From contig JBANDB010000004.1 in the NCBI GenBank assembly GCA_037576215.1, positions 2,728,001 through 2,792,000 of the forward strand: a stretch of 64,000 nucleotides of DNA. Direction: 5' to 3'. Positions 1 through 11,961 of the stretch are shown piece after piece. The notes beneath the pieces are model-generated. The model did not search any database. It worked only from the letters and a program-made list of their open reading frames with translations, and had not been told where the DNA came from. The DNA comes from Armillaria gallica. Its lineage: Eukaryota; Basidiomycota; Agaricomycetes; Agaricales; Physalacriaceae. The stretch's first letter is position 1. The number at the start of each line of letters is the position of its first letter. The position numbers were made by a program, and so were the translations under genes.

Positions 1-1112
1 GTTATCATTTGCGTGCTAATGCCAGGGGATTACTGCTAGTGCGGTTGACCGGCTGCTTCCGTAGTTTAGTGAAATGAAGGCGAGAAAACGCGCCATCGAG
101 AAAGCTGATTGATTGGTACCGGATGGGGCAAGCTTTGTTTCTGTAGGTCCAAATCAGTGATGGTTGGCAGTGCTATTGTGTGAGTGGGGCTTCTCAAATA
201 AGCAAGCCTGAGCCCTCGAAGCTGCCCCCAAGAAACTTCTTCGCCAGGGCACAGCGTCTGTAAGAAAAACAAGATGCGTGTCATTTGTTTTACGTTCTCC
301 GTAAGATATTCTGCCAATGGGGAATTGCGTAGAATCCAATCGCAAAGTGCGACATCCCGCGTCTAGTTGGACATATGGTGGCGGCAGAGTGGGGGGAATT
401 GATGGCGGTTCGGCGGTTCGGACCAAGTTCGGATAGGTCGGATGCCGGCCCGACGTGCAGTCACCGACCAGCCACCACCACCCGATTGTTGACCTTGGAA
501 AATGCGCACCAGAAGCCCTGAGAGACGTGCAAAAACGTATCTGAATGACGGAATTTAACTACGTTCCTGCGAGTTCTATCAGTTTTCCGCTGCACCAATA
601 TGGACTAGTGCGGTTGGCGGCTAGCCAAGTTCCAAGTTCCAAAGGTACCAGTCTGTTTCGAGCAAAGTGAGAATACCATTGGTCAAGCATCGGTGTACTG
701 AATGCCAATTTTAAATTTTGTCAGAAAATTTACCGCTTGTATCTAGAGAACTGTAATTTTCAACCGGTTTAATAGATGCTCAGTGAATATAACCCTACGC
801 AGTCGATAACTGTCTCCCTGCTGCAAGCGCCCGTTTCGGGAGGTGAGGAATGGTCGCGTTGATATAGGCCGATATAGCTCTTCGTCATTTGACAGTTAAC
901 CAAGTCATGAGACCTCGGGTTCTTTCAATCTTGGCCTGGTATGCGTATGCGTCATTTCCACAGCTGGTCGCCTCATAGCAGACCATTTCAAACTGAATTG
1001 CGTGCAACTCTCCTTATCTATTCTCTGTAATCATCTTTGTAAGGCAGCATTCGAAGAGGTATATTATACCTGCTACAACTCTTCATCTCGACACAGTACT
1101 CACACTACTACA
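1..1112. other. Upstream region without a supported gene
   Basis: Only short, compositionally unconvincing open frames are present (for example on the minus strand at 66-426). The last part is the promoter and 5' leader of the dioxygenase gene. An AT-rich near-palindrome, GGTATATTATACC at 1058-1070, lies about 43 bp before its start codon and could serve as a TATA-like element. Confidence 0.4.
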
Positions 1113-2780
1113 ATGGCACCAGTCGCTACAGCTCCCACTCCCGTGATCTCCAACCAGCCTATCAAGCCTGTGTATCCGAAGGAGGATGCCAACTTTAAGC
1201 TTCCCCCGGCCAACACCCTTAAACGGTACGAAAAAGCCGGTGTCGATATTTCCCGTACGTTCTGTTTCTACTCTTTGTTCAGCCGTTTCATTCACCATTC
1301 ATCTTTATAGAGGGCTATCCTTTCTACCCGCCCAAGCCCGACTTCTATCAAGACGTAGCGAAATTGCAAACCGATCTTCGAGACTACGTCGACCCAGCAA
1401 CCAGGGCAGACCCTGAGAAGAAGGCTCTTTTCGGAGCCGCGAAGGAAGTTAGAGACCTATCCATCCACATTGGAGTACGTCCCTGTCAGCCTTATCTCTT
1501 GGTATTTTTTGCTTATTTTTACAGACCGAGATTGTTGGCTTGCAACTCTCAGAGCTTACTGACAAGCAGCGTGATGAGCTCGCCCTTTTGGTCGCGTAAG
1601 TTTGCGCTTTGATCGACTTCGCTCTAAACTCACGCTGTAATACTTCAGTGAACGCTCCGTTGTCTGTACGTCCGAAGCAAGCTGGCTTTAACACGCAATT
1701 CTGACTGATGTTTTGGTAGTTTTCCGTGACCAAGATCTGTCTCCCCAGAAGCAGAGGGAGTTGGGCCTCTATCTTGGTCAGGATGAAGTCGAAGTTCACC
1801 CTCAGGTCGCTCAGGTTCCCGGATTGCCGGGTGTCTCTCTCATATGGGAAGCTGGTCGCAAGGACAAAGAATACAAGGAGTTTTCGAAGGCCGGTCGCAG
1901 GGGCTTTAGACATGCCTATCCCTCGGGTAGCTATGGTTGGCACACGGATCTCGTCCATCTGGCTTTCCCTCCAGGCTATACCCATCTCCACCAGGTGCGT
2001 TGTTCGTTTATTTATACTACTTCAATGAACTTATTCGTTCTCCGCCAGGATACTGTCCCGCCTGTTGGAGGTGACACACTTTGGGTACGATAAGAAGTCG
2101 CACCTAATGACATCAAACTAAGCGATTTGTCTTGTAGGCTTCTGGATACTCCGCGTACGATAAGTTCTCTCCGGCGTTCAGGAAGCTTCTTGACGGCCTC
2201 AAGTCAGTTGCTCCAAATTTAATTCCATGATTACCACTTATGAAATATTTAGTGGAATTTACCGATCCGCACACCAGTACAAAGACGCGAACGACCCTGA
2301 TGCTCCTCCTCGTCATGTGGAAACAGTGCATCCCTTGGTGCGAACCCACCCCGTGACTGGTTTCAAGACCGTCTTCGCCAACCGCAGCATGACTGTCGGC
2401 ATTGAGGGCTTCGACAAGGCGGAAAGTGATGCTATTTTGAACCATATTCATGAGTGAGCGATTAATCGTCACTTGGCAACTGGGGACTTCTGTGCTAACA
2501 TATGGAAGTGTTTACGAAAGGTCGACGGACATCCAGATCAGATGGCACTGGACTCCTGGAACTTCTGCGATGTGAGCCTCTACTGTATCCAAATTTGGAG
2601 TGTTGTCATTGACACTCGACTATTTCTAGCTGGGACAACCGTATTACGATTCACACTGTCTCTTACGACTACGAAGGAAAGCCTGAGCGCCATGGTACTC
2701 GGGTCAGTTCGCTTGCTGAGAAGCCCTTCTTTGATCCGTCGTCCAAGTCGAGAAGGGAGGCATTGAAACTCGATGATTGA
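1113..2780 (+). CDS. TauD/TfdA-family Fe(II)/2-oxoglutarate dioxygenase
   Basis: Predicted to oxidise an organic sulfonate (taurine-like) or related acid using Fe(II), O2 and 2-oxoglutarate, releasing sulfite plus an aldehyde in the sulfonate case. About ten exons splice into one frame from ATG 1113 to TGA 2778-2780. The metal-binding H-x-D is seen as WHTD near 1940. The distal histidine and 2-oxoglutarate-binding arginine lie in WDNRITIHT and RHGTRVS near 2630-2705. The segment VVFFRDQDLSPQKQ and the HQDTVPPVGGDTLW block are typical of fungal members. The start gives a short proline-rich leader before the conserved fold. It is convergent with the Dal5-type permease, 152 bp from stop to stop, which supports a substrate uptake/oxidation pair. 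The substrate is inferred; TfdA-like herbicide or other acid dioxygenases share the fold. Confidence 0.9.
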
Positions 2781-2931
2781 TTCAATTTAAATACACAAAT
2801 GTAACATGTACTAGTAAACAAGAAGTTAACGGCCACAAAGTCTGCCATGCGTCACCTTTTGAACTGTAACCCTGAAAGAAAACCGATACCCTCTTGAACT
2901 GGCCTCTTAATCATGACGATTCTTTTTCACC

Positions 2932-5486
2932 CTAGACGGTATTGCCTGGCTTTGACCGTCCCGGGGAAACTAAGTCTGTTAGTGAAATATCGGAATCTGA
3001 GGCATCGCGGCTAGCCTCGAGGTTCTGTTTGAGGCGAAAAGCGCTCTTCCTTCGGTCCCGCCGTAGAAGGAAGAGTATAAGAGTTGTCCAAAAGACTATG
3101 TGGAAAGATGAGTACGAGTCCTTCTAGTGGTAACATATGAACTCACTCAAAACGAACTGAAGAACTGGGAAATGACGTGTTAGAATCCGGCGCACGATCA
3201 AAATGACAGTGCTAGAACATACCAAGGGAATAGTGATAACCCGTTCGCGCCCGAGGAAAGTCGACAGTTTTCCAGACGAAGTTGGGCATAATTGCTTGGA
3301 CCACATAAGCAAGGTCATTCCCAAGTGCCACGCAGAGCGCTCGGAGCTCGGTCTGCAACAGTGTGAGCCATATTGTCCGCTGCCGAAACGAAGTCTCTTA
3401 CATCTCCGCCGGTGATTTCGGTGATCCAATTCAGGGTCAGTGAACCAGCAGGCCCCTGATATACTCTTGTCAGATGTCCTGACAGGCAATGAGGAAATAC
3501 ATACACTGATTGCCCCCAGATAGAAATAGGCGAAATGAGCGGGAATGTTCTTGTATAACGGCATGGAAAGCCAAACGGTGTTCAGAGCGAGATGTAAAAT
3601 GGCGCTATAATAAATAAGGGGTATCTGCGCCCTTTCAAGATGGTTAAAACGTCACCGAGACACAAAAAGGGACTACGGTTTGCATACCCTTGAGAGGACC
3701 GTCACTTATGCAAGCAAAGACAATGGCGCAGATGATGCCGATTGGGGTTCCCACAAGCGGGACTACATGGAGAAGCCAAGCAGTTAGTTATTAACAACAA
3801 TCAGGTGTAGATTAACTTTGACGTACGTAGCTGAATTTGGGTGACGCTGAAGCGCTTCCCGGGAACCGGTGGAGGATTGAGGTTGAAACTCTTCATCCAA
3901 TATTGCATGGGTGATTGGACACCACCGTTTGCCAATAGAACGTATTCAATGGGTAAGACCCAAATATACCAGGAGCTGAAGATGCGGCGCAGCTGCCATT
4001 TGCTTGTCAGTATGGCTACCAGAATGCGATAGGCAGCGATGGACCTTCTCTCGTGACCATGGTTCGGTCTCCTTGCGACCTATAGCTCTCATTCTGTCCC
4101 GCGCCAGAGTTATGTCCTAGGATGATTGAAAAAGAAATTTTTATCAGGCGAGACTTAGATGTAAACAGAGACGTACGTCCTGATTAAGGATGAAAGTAGG
4201 TTTCGCGTTGTAAGGAAGCTCTGGAAGGCACATGAATCCGAGAAGAGCAACAGGGAATGTGCTTCCTTTCCGTTTCAATACTTTCTTAGCTTGCAGCGGC
4301 AAAGAAAAACGTACATGGCGGCATCTATAATCATCAGCCATCTGCGAACATGTAAGAATACAGAGAAATACAATTGGTCCGACAGCTTACCGCCAGCCAG
4401 CCAGTCCATGTGTTCCGTTCAAAGTCTTGTAGGTGGCAGTTTGCAGAAAACTCGAAGATACTGATCCAAAGGTACCGGCAATGCCAAAAGCAACAGATCG
4501 TTTAGCTAGCTCACGAGGAGTATACCTAAGGCCTGGTAGTCAGCGCGCTGATATTCTCGACACACACGAAACCATACCATGAGCCGAGAATGAAGTGCAT
4601 GCTAACAGAGGGATTAGCAACGGCGCATTCGGATTCACAACAAACATACCCCGGATAGAATCCGCTCTCAAACAGACCGACTGTCATCAGATGTGAGAGT
4701 AAGTACAGGAGTATAATTGATAACGAACCTAGAAACCTGATAGCAAAGAGTTGGTTCACGTTCTTTACTGCGAAGGTTCCTAGAGTAGCTAATCCCCACG
4801 CGAGCTCGAGCTGATGAAAGATATTATAGGTATAAATAATGTATCAGAGAAGGCACACTGACAACAGGGATAACGTAGCGAGGAGAAACCCTCGTGAGGA
4901 GTAGGTTCGATGGTATTTGTCCGATGACATATCTTCCATTGCCGAGAGAATCAGATAAATTATAACGCTAATTTTGAACTATACGCACCCAGCAGCCCAG
5001 CAGGAGGATATGTGTACAAGTTGGTTTCCATACATGGATCTGAATTATCCGATGAAAGACGAAGCAGCTAAAGGAGACCGTTGCTTACAAGTCTTCACGC
5101 ATTCCAGCAAAGTACTGCATGAATGTTTATAATTTAGTGTCCATAAAAATGTCCCAGCGAAGTGCATGGCTCACTGCACTGGAAATATTGCTCTGCGCAA
5201 AGGGTCAATAAAGGTACGTTCTACTGCAAGACTGATACTATACTCACTTGATCCAAATTTTTGATGAAATATCCCAGCTTCGAGACCGTCAGGATCGTAT
5301 GCGAGCATGGAGAAAACTACGGACCGAGGCAAAGATGAGGACGGAGATGTCGATTTTGAGCAAGAGACGTCTCTCTGCAGAAAATGACGAGGGCACCAGA
5401 CGCTGAATGAATGACTTTTTCTGCTTGTCGCTGTCAATCACTTCGGGTATGGATTCTACCAAGGTCGTATTGGTATTTGAGGCCAT
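2932..5486 (-). CDS. MFS permease, Dal5 (allantoate/sulfonate-type) family, copy 1
   Basis: A plasma-membrane anion:proton symporter-like protein with about 12 membrane spans, in the Dal5 group that transports allantoate, pantothenate, biotin or sulfur-containing acids. Many short introns splice to an intact frame from ATG 5486 to TAG 2932-2934. Family marks include LGYFIKNLDQ after the charged N-terminus, the block LTRVSPRYVIPV, GLFESGFYPGMHFILGSWY around the fifth span, RYTPRELAKR, and the late segment YVVQAIMPNFVWKT. An exon 1 intron of about 47 bp has a GTCCGT donor and a CTGAC branch point. The tail is hydrophilic and ends in GNTV. A second intact copy lies inverted at 11962-14520. It is convergent with the TauD-type gene. 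The substrate is not readable from sequence; a sulfonate is plausible from context. Confidence 0.9.
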
Positions 5487-5520
5487 GTCGAGCTGCTGAA
5501 TGAAGTAGGGTTAACCCTTC

Positions 5521-5527
5521 ATTTATA
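5521..5527 (-). promoter_or_regulatory. TATA box of permease copy 1
   Basis: TATAAAT on the minus strand, about 35 bp before the start codon at 5486. It follows a GGGGAAG stretch that is shared with the matching element of copy 2. Confidence 0.55.
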
Positions 5528-6775
5528 CTTCCCCGCAATCGATAAGTCAATTGCATCCAGTTGTCGATTCTAGTTCTGGTCGCTTCCGGGGGTGTTCATC
5601 AGAGAGCACACCATTAAGATGACTTATTTTCGTCGGACTTGGGGTTCGTATGAGAATGTTACATATCTGACAAATGTTTTGACGAAACAAGTCCTGGACG
5701 TCGCAGCCTTGTGAGTCTTTGCGCAAGCGATCACCCACCTTTCTACCAAAAGAAAGAAAATCAAGACAGCAGAAAGTCCCGATGATAACTGAAGTCCCAC
5801 TAGAAAAAGTCGGGCAAAGAGCGAGAAAAGAGACCAGCATTCATCTAGTGCTGCAAAGCCAAAAAAAAAGTCGCCGTCAAAAGCTAGCCAACTTGCAATT
5901 ATGTGGCGCTGCTTCTGCACCGCGTACTAGAAGTAGGAAATACACTGAGTTCATGTTGTGATAAACTTTGTTCTCAGAGCTCAAGAATACGGAGAGCGTT
6001 CACCAAAGTAACTTGACATCAAGAAAGAGAGGAACCCGAGGTGGTTGTTCGGGTTGAGCGGACTGGTCGGCCCGATAGCCGTCACAATGGATTACCGTGG
6101 TCCGTGACGAATCCTTCCTAACAACGCTAACAAATACCAAAGCAATCAGCAATCGGCAACAAATGCCGCAGTTATTTTGCTATTGCGCACTGTACACAGG
6201 TCGCCAACATGATAATATATTCAATGGTGTGCTCAACGAGAGCCTTTCCAATGATACCTCCTGCAACGTTAGTGTTTTATAACAGCAACCTCTCTCTCGA
6301 GAGCTTGAACGGCAGGCTCTCGGCTCGTTCTTCGTTCTACGACACTCGTGGATAGCCCCCGAAGCTCTGATGCATAGCTCAGCCGCTTCTCGGACTCGGA
6401 CCAGTCCCCTTGATCATTACTGTCTGGACTCGTACATGAGTTCATGAGTACATTTGGAGTCAAGGCGGAATAACAATCCTCGCAACGGAATTCGCTGCAG
6501 TTTCAAACGACGTTTCTTTCTATTCAACGGCACGATCATGAGGGCCAGGAAGCCTGATTCTAGGTTTCTAATCACACTAATTCTCAAACAAAGCTCGACG
6601 AATTTCATGATGCTTTATCTTGGTCTTGGTGCTCTCGATGGCGTACGGTCTGAAGGTTTATTGAAAGTAGATTAGTACAATACTACCAAATGAGCGGCGA
6701 AAGTCAATGTCACCGTCTTTTTTTAGAATGTGACGCTGAACGAAGACGTTTCAGAGTAAGTATATCAGCGGTCGA

Positions 6776-7973
6776 CGGACGCCGCCCACATCATAATGGA
6801 CTATGACCTAGCTTCTGCGATACATGTATCCCGTTTTAATTTTGCTTGTCTTTCTTGACGGTATCGTAGAAACTCCCCAACGTAGTCTATGCGGTAGCTC
6901 CAACGAGCAGAGGACTTCGTTTGTGCCGTTGATTTTAGGAAGAAGTAACGTGGGACAGCAGCATGAAGTTTTGCTATGGCTATCGTGAGTAGAACAACGG
7001 GGTGTTTGCTGTCTCTCGTAGACAGACAAACGATACAGACCTATTGATGGAAGGGGGGGACAGTCTAAGTCTGTTGCTTAATCGGGCCATCTGCCTATGG
7101 AAACCCGGCAGCGCGTAACTGATTTATTCAGGGTCTTGGGACGCGTTTTAAGACCATGGAAGGCTATTTATTTACAATATAACGTTTCTTATCGCATAAA
7201 ATAAATTTATTATGAAGGGGAAGGTGGTACATGCATTATTTTCTGTCCAGACGCGCTGACCGCGGCACTCTAAACTTGCCGCCGGTATCCTCAAATCCGA
7301 TTCCGTTTGGCGCAGTGCCGCCTCACGGCAATTAAATTATGTCATTCTTTGTAATAACACGTACACCAACCCCGCGTTAAACACTGTTAAACGATAGACT
7401 AGGGTGTTTGAGCGAAAAAGTCTTTGCTACCAAATGTAGCTTCGTTAATAAAACCTTGTCTATGACAACATCAACAAGACCAACTAACATGATAGTGATG
7501 GTCCAGCGAGATACAGATGTATACTTCGGGAGCCCTTTCTGCTTTTCTGCTTTTGCCAGGGATACTTACCAGACAATGGACACAACCCTCCACAATATTA
7601 ATCTCAAGTTGACCTTCGTCTACATTCCTAAGTAGAAAGTAGTTGAGGTAGGCTACCACCTTTGCGGCAGACTGTAACTCAATCAGGAACGGCTGCGTCC
7701 ACAAATATTCCGGACATTCTTTCTCATCTCAGCGTGCAGAGTCCATACTAATGATCTACATCGTGCAGAGCTAGTCCTAAGAGTGAACGCACTGTAGGTC
7801 GTCGTCGGCTACTGAAGTAGGGAATTGACTTCTTTCCTAAGAGTATTTTGGTATTATATGTACACGATCCATCCGACATCTCTAGTTTCTACTATGGTAC
7901 ATCTCGCGCGCACATTGCGATGCGAATACTTAGCACAAAGTACTATTACTCCTGCTACGGAATTGCACCTGCG
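6776..7973. other. Spacer DNA of the palindrome without a supported gene
   Basis: No frame of convincing length or composition is present. The stretch separates the left arm from the terpene synthase stop codon. It is probably decayed intergenic DNA. Confidence 0.4.
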
Positions 7974-9148
7974 CTAACTGCGCTTGGGAAGAAGCTGAAC
8001 GACTCGATGAACCTGAACTTCGGCAGCAGCTTCACCAAAATAGCGAGGCGTAATGAACGACCAGTCATCATCCGTGCATACCCAATATGCCATGCCGAGA
8101 ACATACTTCCGAACGTATGTGGCAGTGGGCTCAGGAAATACCGGGATGCGCTTCATATCTTCCAGAAACTCTTTCGATACCTGAGTGTAACGTTCCGCGA
8201 TGCAATCAATGGCCTGCTGAATTGACAGCCCCTTTTCAGCCATTGTAACAGATACGATATTGTGGTTTTCGTCGCCATAAGACTGCTCAACGTTGAACGA
8301 ATAAATGTCCTAAGTTCTTTGGTAAGCAAGGAATTTCCCTTCCATGCACTAATAAAGAAGAGAACCTACGTTCGCAAGGATACACATATCAATGACACCC
8401 AGAACCAACTTTTCTACCTGTGGGTGCCGTATTGCTTCGTCTGGCACATCTTCTGAGAGAAGGAAGAACTCCAGTGAAGGTCGAACGCCGACGGTTCCGC
8501 GTCGCATAACAAGGTACTCCTCGATGGGACGGATTCGTCCAAGATCACGATCCTCGGCTTGTTGAACAACGGCATCTGTGTATTCCGCAAATGTCTCTGT
8601 GAGACGCTTTGCGGTCGATGGACTGGTGCGACCTTCCTCAAGGGCCCGGATCCAAAAGCTAAGTTAAAGGAAGTCAGCAGACAGAAGGATGGGGATAAAT
8701 CCAGGTCATACTCTCGTGTCATGATGCCAAGGATGTGTTCATTCGGAGGAGGAGGAGCGTAAGGATTTCTGAAAAACAAGTACTAGTCAGCAAACGAATA
8801 GCAAAGACGGAGAAACGGTTACTTTAATGAGTTCATGATGGCATCAGTTTGCTTTCGTACTGTAGGGCCGTCCGCCTTGTCGCTCAGCTCATCGAAGACA
8901 AAGTAGAAGTTGATCAAGTCCACGCCAGCGCGGTACTGGGCGGGACCAGCTTTCGAGTACGCGAGTGCAGCGAAAGCCCCGAAATTCCATTGATCAAAAA
9001 CAGCTTGATCTTTGGCGCTGAATACACCATAGCTTGCGACCCATGCAGCGCTTTCAGCGTTAATCTTCGCAGCATGCGGGTTGGGAGTCGCTTTGAAGGG
9101 CCAGCCAGCCAACAGATTGGGAACAGTGTAGGTTTGAGGCGTCGACAT
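7974..9148 (-). CDS. Sesquiterpene synthase (class I terpene cyclase)
   Basis: Predicted to cyclise farnesyl diphosphate in the cytosol to a sesquiterpene hydrocarbon. Four exons run from ATG 9146-9148 to TAG 7974-7976. The N-terminus (AGWPFKATPNPHAAKI, then ESAAWVASYGVFS) matches basidiomycete synthases. The aspartate-rich metal motif is FVFDELSD, a D-E-x-x-D form, near residue 85. The second metal motif is complete only across an intron: ILAN joins DIYSFNVEQ, giving NDxxSxxxE. RRGTVGVRPSLEFF and the late RYF segment are also typical. All catalytic motifs are intact and the length is normal for the family. The sequence style resembles the clade holding delta-6-protoilludene synthases, but product cannot be assigned. 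It sits alone in the spacer of the inverted repeat; no P450 or reductase gene adjoins it. Confidence 0.92.
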
Positions 9149-9200
9149 TATTCAAGGGCGAAAAGTAGGAAAGACGGTGCGTCTGGGTCGATGCATGATT

Positions 9201-9208
9201 ATTTTATA
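9201..9208 (-). promoter_or_regulatory. TATA box of terpene synthase gene
   Basis: TATAAAAT on the minus strand about 53 bp before the start codon at 9148, a normal distance for a fungal core promoter. Confidence 0.45.
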
Positions 9209-9639
9209 TGACTCCCCACCAACGCAGAAAAATCCATCTTGCCGACCCCACCACGGTCGAGGCGTTCGGCTGTCCTAAATGACTCCGGGAAGAAGGGTAA
9301 ATGGATAAAGACCGGTAACACCCTGGACAAAAGTCCTCAGCTGGCGTCAAGTGCATGGTGTGGCATTCACAAGATTCCTAGAGTTTGATAAGTAGCCTTA
9401 GAAAACTGCAAGTCTAGTATCAGAGCTAATTTACCTTCGCACTTATAGCCAGTCCAAATGGAGAGCCCGTATCTCAGAGCGCAGTAGGTCTTGTCTATTT
9501 GCTGAGCGTCGGTCCCAGCGCAGGTGACTCAGCTATGGTAATATGTACACCGAGATCTTCCCGCATTTATCGATGTCACGTAGTCTAGGTTGATATCGAG
9601 CCTCGATTCTTCGGAAAATTATTCAAAAAATCAGCAGGT
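9209..9639. other. Intergenic DNA upstream of terpene synthase
   Basis: No open frame or recognisable element is seen. It should contain the upstream control region of the terpene synthase. Confidence 0.35.
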
Positions 9640-10660
9640 TAAATAAGAAAAGCGGGAATCACTTCCAGTGCACCATACCGTCTCTCTTTTGCCGTGATCT
9701 TTACGAGGGCGTTGCCTGCCTAGGTCAAGCGGAGGTTAAATTTGCGTGCAGCGCGCAGCTAGTGGATGAGATAAGGTGGCCGTCTTCGAACCACCTGGCA
9801 GAGGAGCATTCGGAGGCCGTATTGAAGCTATCAAAACCAGCACGCCCACAGAGAACGTACCTACGTCTAGCGAGATTCCCTTATTCATCCGTTTGACGTG
9901 AGATGGACGTAAAAATTTGGAGCAAGAGAAAGAGATTTTATGAAACGCTCCGGTCTTAGTAGACGGTGTACTTCAGTATGAAAAGACGAGATATGAGCTT
10001 TTCGAATTTCTAGCTTGTGAAAATATTTTGTCAATTACTAAGTAAGGATCGAGTGGAAATGTACGGACAACCTAGTGAAATAGTACTTCAGCGACGGCCC
10101 CTGGTTTGAACAAGGGATTTCTCTTTCGCTTTCGTCGGTAGCCTTAGAACACCGGGTAATGCACCGCTAGGCAAATCTCGTCGCCAAGGGAAATAACGCG
10201 ATTTATCCATGCAGCGCAATGGATGAATCTGGCGTATTTTTGATCTTACGCGATCAGAAGTAGCAGCATGCTATGGCGGTGCACCGCAGATACTAAAGTC
10301 TAGTTAAGCGAGCCCTTTCTGGACCCCGCCGATGGCTGGTCGACAATGGCGTTAACGAGGACTGCAGAAAACATGCGAGGGACTACGTGCTGGGCGGTCA
10401 TAGTGATGCCAAACAGCGACCGAAATTTACGGGGAATACGACACCAATGTATAACGGACATTTGTGGCTGATCAGCAGTGCGATTCGAGCTTGGCGATGA
10501 GATTATGCAACCCCAGAAAAGGAGATAATTCGATGAGTGGTGAATTGACTGCACCACTAAATGCTGTGCATCAACAGGACTATAATGTCCTGTAGCTTTC
10601 AGTGAGTGGGATATCAACTGAAATAGAGCTAAACAAACTACGTTCCAGTCCATATGATAT
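9640..10660. repeat. Dispersed repeat, copy A
   Basis: Collinear in direct orientation with 14738-16220. Shared blocks include AAAAGCGGG.ATCAC near 9650/14748, GTCAAGCGG near 9725/14823, CCCTTTCTGGACC near 10313/15886, GTCATA.T.ATGCC near 10398/15951, and GTGAATTGAC with a following CA-rich stretch near 10540/16118. No coding frame is shared, so it is non-coding or a long-dead element. It ends where the right palindrome arm begins. Confidence 0.7.
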
Positions 10661-11918
10661 CCGTTGATATACTTACACTGAAACGTATTTGTCAAGCGGG
10701 GCATTCTAAATGAAGAAAATTAACATTATACTCATAAAAAAGCCAGCACTGACTTTTTCGCCGCTCATTGTGCCAGCTTCGTCAGTTTCAATAACCCTTG
10801 GCTCCAGCTCCTACACCATCCAAGTCACCACGACCAAGTCGACGAGTATTCGTCGAATCTGATATACTTACTAACGTGATCAGAAACCTTCCTGACCATC
10901 GTGAGCGTGCCACCAAATGGCAAGAAACGGCGTTTGGACTACGACGGATTCTGTTGCGACGATTGCCATTCCGCCTTGACTCCAAATGTACTCATGAACG
11001 AGTCCAGACAGTAATGATCAGGCGGGTATTGGTCCGGGTCCGAGCCCGAGAAACGGCTGGGCCAGGATGCATCAGAGCTTCGGAAGGGTAACCATGAAAG
11101 GTGCAGAACGAAGAATGAGCCAAGAGCCCCGAAAACAGAGGTCGGCGTTTGCAGCGGGTACTGTTGAAAAGCTTCTCGATGATTGCCATTGAACATAATT
11201 TCGGCTTTGTGGCACTGTGTAGTGTGCACTGGTGAAGTAGCTGCAGCAGTTGCGTTCGAATCCTGATAGCTTTGGGTGTGTACCGGCACAAATCCGAACA
11301 GGGAACGGCCGGCAACAAGCCGTCTTCGCTCAGATGGATACCGGGCCGGAATCCCGCTCAGCACCGACAAACCATCTCGAGCTTCTTGACATCAAGCTAA
11401 GCACTTTGGTGGACACTGTCTGTAATACTAAACTCGGAAACAAAGTTCATCACAACATGAACCAAGAGTAATGGTCCACTTCTAGTTCGCGATGCAGAAG
11501 CAACGCCGCAGAATTCCAAGTTAGTTAGCGTTTGACGGCGACGGTTTTGTAACACAAGGTGATTGTCAGTCTCCTTTCTTGATCCTCAAAATTCAATACA
11601 TATAGGATACTAATAGAAGACTCCGAATGTGCTCGAAACTTTCTGCCGTCGTGCTATCCCTTTGGTGATAGAGCTTTGGCGTAGGTGACCATGGCAGCTA
11701 GCTATGCTATTTGTGCGGATGCGCATAAGTACCGCGACGTTGAGTGTTTTCTTGACAAGACATCCGGAAGATACGTAAAGCTCTCATATGAACCCTCAAG
11801 TTCGACAGAAATAAGTCTTCTCAACGGTGCGCACTGTCGCCTTCTTGGAAGCGACCAGAACTATGAAGGTAGCACGCGGACTACAGCTGGACACAAGAAA
11901 CTATCGGTTGCGGGGGAG

Positions 11919-11926
11919 TATAAAAA
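11919..11926 (+). promoter_or_regulatory. TATA box of permease copy 2
   Basis: TATAAAAA about 40 bp before ATG 11962, after a GGGGGAG stretch. It corresponds in position and context to the TATA box of copy 1. Confidence 0.55.
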
Positions 11927-11961
11927 CGATGAACAAGTGATTCTCTATTCAGCAGCTCGAC

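Larger units (their letters stand above)
2815..6775 (-). repeat. Left arm of large imperfect inverted repeat
   Basis: This arm matches 10655-14715 in the opposite orientation. The match covers DNA downstream of the permease, the whole permease gene with its introns, its promoter, and further upstream DNA. Landmarks pair around one axis near 8.72 kb: permease starts 5486 and 11962, the conserved block near 6460 and 10980, and the inner edges CGTTTCAG.GTAAGTATATCA at about 6750 and 10680. The arms differ by substitutions and small indels, so the duplication is not recent. The left edge ends just before the convergent dioxygenase gene. Confidence 0.85.
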
